A stretch of DNA of 64,000 nt from Blautia sp. (GTDB taxonomy: Bacteria > Bacillota > Clostridia > Lachnospirales > Lachnospiraceae), in NCBI GenBank assembly GCA_017515325.1, contig JAFWGA010000032.1, positions 62,001 through 126,000 on the forward strand, given 5' to 3'. Of the stretch, positions 61,167 through 64,000 are shown one piece after another. The position numbers were made by a program, and so were the translations under genes. Below the pieces are notes generated by a model. That model ran no database searches. It was not told where the DNA came from and saw only the letters and a program-made list of their open reading frames with translations. Within the stretch, counting starts at the first letter, position 1. Each line of letters starts with the position of its first letter.

Positions 61167-61185
61167 ACGTTTTATTCCAAAGGAA

Positions 61186-61258
61186 GCGCCCTTAGCTCAG
61201 TTGGTAGAGCACCTGACTCTTAATCAGGGTGTCCAGGGTTCGAGCCCCTGAGGGCGCA
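61186..61258 (+). tRNA. tRNA-Lys (CTT), copy 1
   Basis: 73 nt cloverleaf: acceptor GCGCCCT/AGGGCGC with discriminator A, D-arm TAGCTCAGTTGGTAGAGCA, anticodon loop CTCTTAA with anticodon CTT, T-arm CAGGGTTCGAGCCCCTG. CCA is not encoded. Confidence 0.97.
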
Positions 61259-61263
61259 TTTAG

Positions 61264-61304
61264 GCTTCGAGATTGCGAAGGTTTCGCGGTTTCGGGGCTT
61301 TTTT
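61264..61304 (+). terminator. Terminator after tRNA-Lys copy 1
   Basis: GCTTCGAGATTGCGAA pairs with TTCGCGGTTTCGGGGC (several G-U pairs), followed by six T. Confidence 0.88.
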
Positions 61305-61365
61305 ATTGCATTGGCATCGACAGGCAGCTGGGATTAAAATTGATTTATTTTTTTGAGAAAAATTG

Positions 61366-61394
61366 TTGACAAGCCAAAGAGAAAGGATTATAAT
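61366..61394 (+). promoter_or_regulatory. Promoter of tRNA-Lys copy 2
   Basis: TTGACA, 17 bp, TATAAT, same layout as copy 1. Confidence 0.92.
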
Positions 61395-61413
61395 CACGTC
61401 TGTTCCTAAGGAA

Positions 61414-61486
61414 GCGCCCTTAGCTCAGTTGGTAGAGCACCTGACTCTTAATCAGGGTGTCCAGGGTTCGAGCCCCTGAGGGCGCA
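61414..61486 (+). tRNA. tRNA-Lys (CTT), copy 2
   Basis: Identical over all 73 nt to copy 1, 228 bp downstream, with its own promoter and terminator. Confidence 0.97.
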
Positions 61487-61491
61487 TGGAA

Positions 61492-61533
61492 GCTTCGAGA
61501 TTACGATGAAGTCGTGGTTTCGGGGCTTTTTTT
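61492..61533 (+). terminator. Terminator after tRNA-Lys copy 2
   Basis: GCTTCGAGATTACGA pairs with TCGTGGTTTCGGGGC, followed by seven T. One stem pair differs from copy 1 on both sides (G-C to A-T), so pairing is kept. Confidence 0.88.
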
Positions 61534-61590
61534 ATTTCCCTGCAGTCGGGTACTGCCGGGCAACATATTCCTTTCGACGACTCAGGACAT

Positions 61591-61620
61591 AAAAAAAAGG
61601 AGCCCTTCAGGCTCCCTTTT
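61591..61620 (-). terminator. Terminator of tRNA-Leu
   Basis: On the minus strand GGGAGCC pairs with GGCTCC around TGAAG, followed by eight T. Confidence 0.88.
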
Positions 61621-61625
61621 CATCA

Positions 61626-61710
61626 TGCGGAAGATGGGACTTGAACCCACACGACTGCAATAGTCACTAGATCCTTAGTCTAGCTCGTCTGCCAGTTCCG
61701 ACACTTCCGC
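61626..61710 (-). tRNA. tRNA-Leu (AAG)
   Basis: 85 nt class II tRNA with a long variable arm. Acceptor GCGGAAG/CTTCCGC, discriminator A, anticodon stem CTAGA/TCTAG with loop CTAAGGA, which gives anticodon AAG (reads CUU, with inosine CUC and CUA). CCA is not encoded. Confidence 0.92.
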
Positions 61711-61756
61711 ATATCGCATTTCCTTGAAAGCTTTGCTTTCCCTCGCGACAAGGGAG

Positions 61757-61785
61757 AGTATAGCAAAAGGGATAATAAATGTCAA
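61757..61785 (-). promoter_or_regulatory. Promoter of tRNA-Leu
   Basis: On the minus strand: perfect TTGACA, 17 bp, TATACT. The ATG of a longer dgt frame (61779) lies inside it. No clear promoter on the + strand was found for dgt. Confidence 0.87.
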
Positions 61786-61943
61786 GACGTTTTTTTATAA
61801 TTTTTTATTCTGAAAAAGAGGGGTTTCCTCATTTTTGTAGAATAATAAAAAAAGAGAGCTTTATCGCAAACGACAAAGCAGAGCTATTATTTGCCGTTGA
61901 CTATGATATCAAATCCGGAGACGAAGGGAGGCGGGGAAAAGGC

Positions 61944-62963
61944 ATGAACATCCGTGAGGACATGGAGCAAAGGGAAATGGGGCTTCTTAGTCCCTATGCA
62001 GCACATAGCAGCCGTTCCGGCGGGAGAGTCAGGCTGGAGGATGAGTGTGATGTGCGCACCTGCTACCAGAGAGACAGAGACCGCATCCTGCACTGCAAGG
62101 CCTTCCGCAGGCTCAAGGATAAAACGCAGGTCTTTTTGGCCCCCCAGGGGGATCATTACAGGAACCGTCTGACTCACACCCTGGAGGTATCCCAGATTGC
62201 CCGTACCATGGCCAAGGCTCTGCGCCTGAATGAGGACCTGGTAGAGGCTATTGCCCTGGGCCATGATCTGGGGCATACTCCCTTCGGCCATGCAGGGGAA
62301 CGGGCTCTGAATGAGATCCATCCGGGAGGTTTTGCCCATCACGAGCAGAGCATAAGAGTCGTACAGATTCTGGAAAAAAATGGAGAAGGCCTCAATCTTA
62401 CGGTCGAGACATTGGATGGGATCCTCAATCACAAAACCAGCGGAAAGCCCAGGACACTGGAAGGCCAGCTGGTCCGCATTGCGGACAAAATCGCCTATAT
62501 CCATCATGATATGGATGATGCCCAGCGCGCCGGCATTTTTTCAGAGGATGATCTCCCGGTGACGCTCAGGATGCAGCTGGGTTATACCACACGGGAAAGA
62601 CTGAATACCTTTGTTCATGACGTCATTGAGAACAGCCTGGACAAACCCTCCATCCGGATGTCAGAGGAGATTGGAACCGGTATGAGGGAGCTTAGGGCTC
62701 AGATGTTTCTGAACGTGTATGAAAACAAGACGGCGAAAAGAGAAGAAGGCAAGGCCATGCATATGCTGAAGGAGCTCTATCGCTACTACAACCAGTATCC
62801 GGAAGCCATGTCAGAAGAGTATCGCAGTCTGATCTTTGAAAAAGGAGTTTCAAAAGCCACAGCCGTGGTGGATTACCTGTCCGGCATGACAGATCAGTAT
62901 TCCATGGAAAAATTCCGTGAGATATTCATTCCTCGTGGTTGGCAGCTGGCCCAGGGGAGGTGA
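61944..62963 (+). CDS. dgt: dGTP triphosphohydrolase (HD family)
   Basis: HD-domain hydrolase that cleaves dNTPs to deoxynucleosides and triphosphate. Signature: FRRLKDKTQVF, RNRLTHTLEVSQIAR (metal His), ALGHDLGHTPFGHAGE (HD pair) and the later HDVIENS. 339 aa from ATG 61944, preceded by GGAGGCGGGGAAAAGG. The frame is open back to 61779, but that start overlaps the tRNA-Leu promoter and the added 55 residues lack homology. dnaG follows after 6 bp. Confidence 0.92.
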   Translation: MNIREDMEQREMGLLSPYAAHSSRSGGRVRLEDECDVRTCYQRDRDRILHCKAFRRLKDKTQVFLAPQGDHYRNRLTHTLEVSQIARTMAKALRLNEDLVEAIALGHDLGHTPFGHAGERALNEIHPGGFAHHEQSIRVVQILEKNGEGLNLTVETLDGILNHKTSGKPRTLEGQLVRIADKIAYIHHDMDDAQRAGIFSEDDLPVTLRMQLGYTTRERLNTFVHDVIENSLDKPSIRMSEEIGTGMRELRAQMFLNVYENKTAKREEGKAMHMLKELYRYYNQYPEAMSEEYRSLIFEKGVSKATAVVDYLSGMTDQYSMEKFREIFIPRGWQLAQGR

Positions 62964-62969
62964 TGCTTT

Positions 62970-64000
62970 ATGCGATATCCGGAGGAAGTGGTCGAGGAGG
63001 TACGCACGAAAAATGACATTGTGTCCATCATCGGTCAGTACGTCAAGCTGAAAAGAAGCGGTGCCAATTATGTCGGCCTGTGTCCCTTTCATAACGAGAA
63101 GACACCTTCCTTTTCCGTTTCTCCTTCCAAACAGATGTATTACTGCTTTGGCTGTCATAAGGGAGGCACCGTCTTTCACTTTCTTATGGATTTTGAGAAC
63201 ATGACCTTTCAGGAAGCCATGACCGCGCTGGCCCAAAGGGCAGGAGTAGAGCTTCCTCCTGTGGAGTATTCTCCCCATGCGCGGGAAAAGGCACAGAAGA
63301 GGGATCTGCTTCTCAAGCTCCAGAAGGAGGCAGCAGGTTTTTTTTACTACCAGCTCAGGCAAGAGGGAGGAAGGGAAGCCCTTTCCTATCTGAAAAACAG
63401 AAGGCTTTCCGAGGACAGTATCCGCCGCTTCGGCCTGGGCTACGCCGGGGGGAAGGGCAAAGCTCTTTACCGTTATCTGAAGGGAAAAGGATATTCCGAT
63501 GACCTGCTGCTGGAATCCGGTCTTTTCGGTGCGGATGAACGCTGGGGCATGTACGACAAATTCAGGGACAGGGTCATGTTTCCCATCATGGATACCGGCA
63601 GCAGGGTCATCGGTTTTGGCGGCCGGGTCATGGGGGACGGAAAACCGAAATACCTGAATTCCCCGGAGACGATGATTTTCGATAAGGGAAGAAATCTCTA
63701 CGGACTTCATGCCGCGCGCAGCTCCAGGGAGAACGCCATGATCCTCTGCGAAGGATATATGGATGTGATTTCCCTGCATCAGGCAGGCTTTACCAACGCT
63801 GTGGCCTCTCTGGGGACGGCCCTGACCAGCGGGCATGCCAGTCTTCTGAAGCGCTATACGGAAGAGATCCTGCTTCTCTACGACAGCGACGAGGCAGGAG
63901 TGAGGGCAGCGCTTCGCGCCATCCCTATCCTGCGTTCAGCCGGACTGAAGTCGAGGATTATCGATGTGAAGCCGTCCAAGGATCCGGATGAATTCATCAA
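62970..64000 (+). CDS. dnaG: DNA primase, 3' end beyond the window
   Basis: Makes RNA primers for replication. About 343 codons are visible. N-terminal zinc-binding domain with CPFHNEKTPSFSV and CFGCHKGG (Cys/His/Cys/Cys) near residues ~38-65. The RNA polymerase domain follows with FPIMDTGSRVIGFGGRV. The TOPRIM fold begins with ILCEGYMDVISLHQAGF (catalytic Glu) and LLLYDSDEAG. The start has GGGGAGG 8 nt upstream. In Clostridia an rpoD-type sigma factor usually follows. Confidence 0.96.
   Translation, partial: MRYPEEVVEEVRTKNDIVSIIGQYVKLKRSGANYVGLCPFHNEKTPSFSVSPSKQMYYCFGCHKGGTVFHFLMDFENMTFQEAMTALAQRAGVELPPVEYSPHAREKAQKRDLLLKLQKEAAGFFYYQLRQEGGREALSYLKNRRLSEDSIRRFGLGYAGGKGKALYRYLKGKGYSDDLLLESGLFGADERWGMYDKFRDRVMFPIMDTGSRVIGFGGRVMGDGKPKYLNSPETMIFDKGRNLYGLHAARSSRENAMILCEGYMDVISLHQAGFTNAVASLGTALTSGHASLLKRYTEEILLLYDSDEAGVRAALRAIPILRSAGLKSRIIDVKPSKDPDEFI

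Noticed and set aside
61186..61486. Tandem repeat as a possible CRISPR-like array
   Set aside because: The repeated units are complete tRNA-Lys genes with promoters and terminators.

Overview
The window looks like chromosomal core sequence from a monoderm member of the Clostridia, most likely Lachnospiraceae. The reasons are the gene order (priA-def-fmt-yugP-rsmB-rlmN-prpC-prkC-rsgA-thiN; a division and cell wall cluster; infC-rpmI-rplT; dgt-dnaG), a PASTA-domain Hanks kinase, a MurE with the meso-diaminopimelate motif, strong GGAGG ribosome binding sites and about 50% GC. No phage, transposon, integrase or CRISPR array is visible. Nearly all genes are on the + strand. The exceptions are asnA with a CBS gene, a DUF4364 and a DUF624 gene, and one tRNA-Leu.

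Layout. 1-4.5 kb: the end of a cation diffusion facilitator gene, two envelope proteins (an Asp/Tyr-tailed anchored protein and a transglutaminase-like protein with wall-binding-like repeats), and folC. 4.5-12.4 kb: pheA, a DUF815 ATPase, the polyphosphate pair ppx-ppk, then asnA and a CBS gene on the minus strand. 12.5-15.7 kb: a sortase-type surface protein and murE. 15.8-27.5 kb: a long run for replication restart, protein N-terminal maturation, rRNA methylation, Ser/Thr phosphorylation, ribosome assembly and thiamine diphosphate synthesis. 27.6-32.6 kb: a secreted 5'-nucleotidase, ychF and lgt. 32.7-42.6 kb: the division cluster mraZ-rsmH-ftsL-pbp-mraY-murD-divIB-ftsZ, which lacks ftsW, murG and ftsA at their usual places. 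42.6-44.2 kb: infC-rpmI-rplT behind a long leader with an attenuator-type terminator. 44.2-49.8 kb: a complete branched-chain amino acid type ABC transporter and a cytidylate-kinase-like gene. 49.8-51.1 kb: DUF4364 and DUF624 genes. 51.1-60.9 kb: a ten-gene Mrp/Mbh-like cation/proton antiporter cluster with four large antiporter-type subunits and no hydrogenase genes. 61-64 kb: two tandem tRNA-Lys units, tRNA-Leu, dgt and the start of dnaG.

The points most worth a second look are these. rsgA has no AUG, GUG or UUG start and apparently begins at AUU or AUC, and infC in the same window also starts at AUU. A dispersed, structured intergenic repeat has compensatory changes in its stem. A second repeat sits directly behind terminators. 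The Mrp-like cluster carries extra antiporter subunits. Two division proteins end in acidic Asp/Gly/Asn-rich tails; one of them carries two DxDxDG loops that look like calcium sites.
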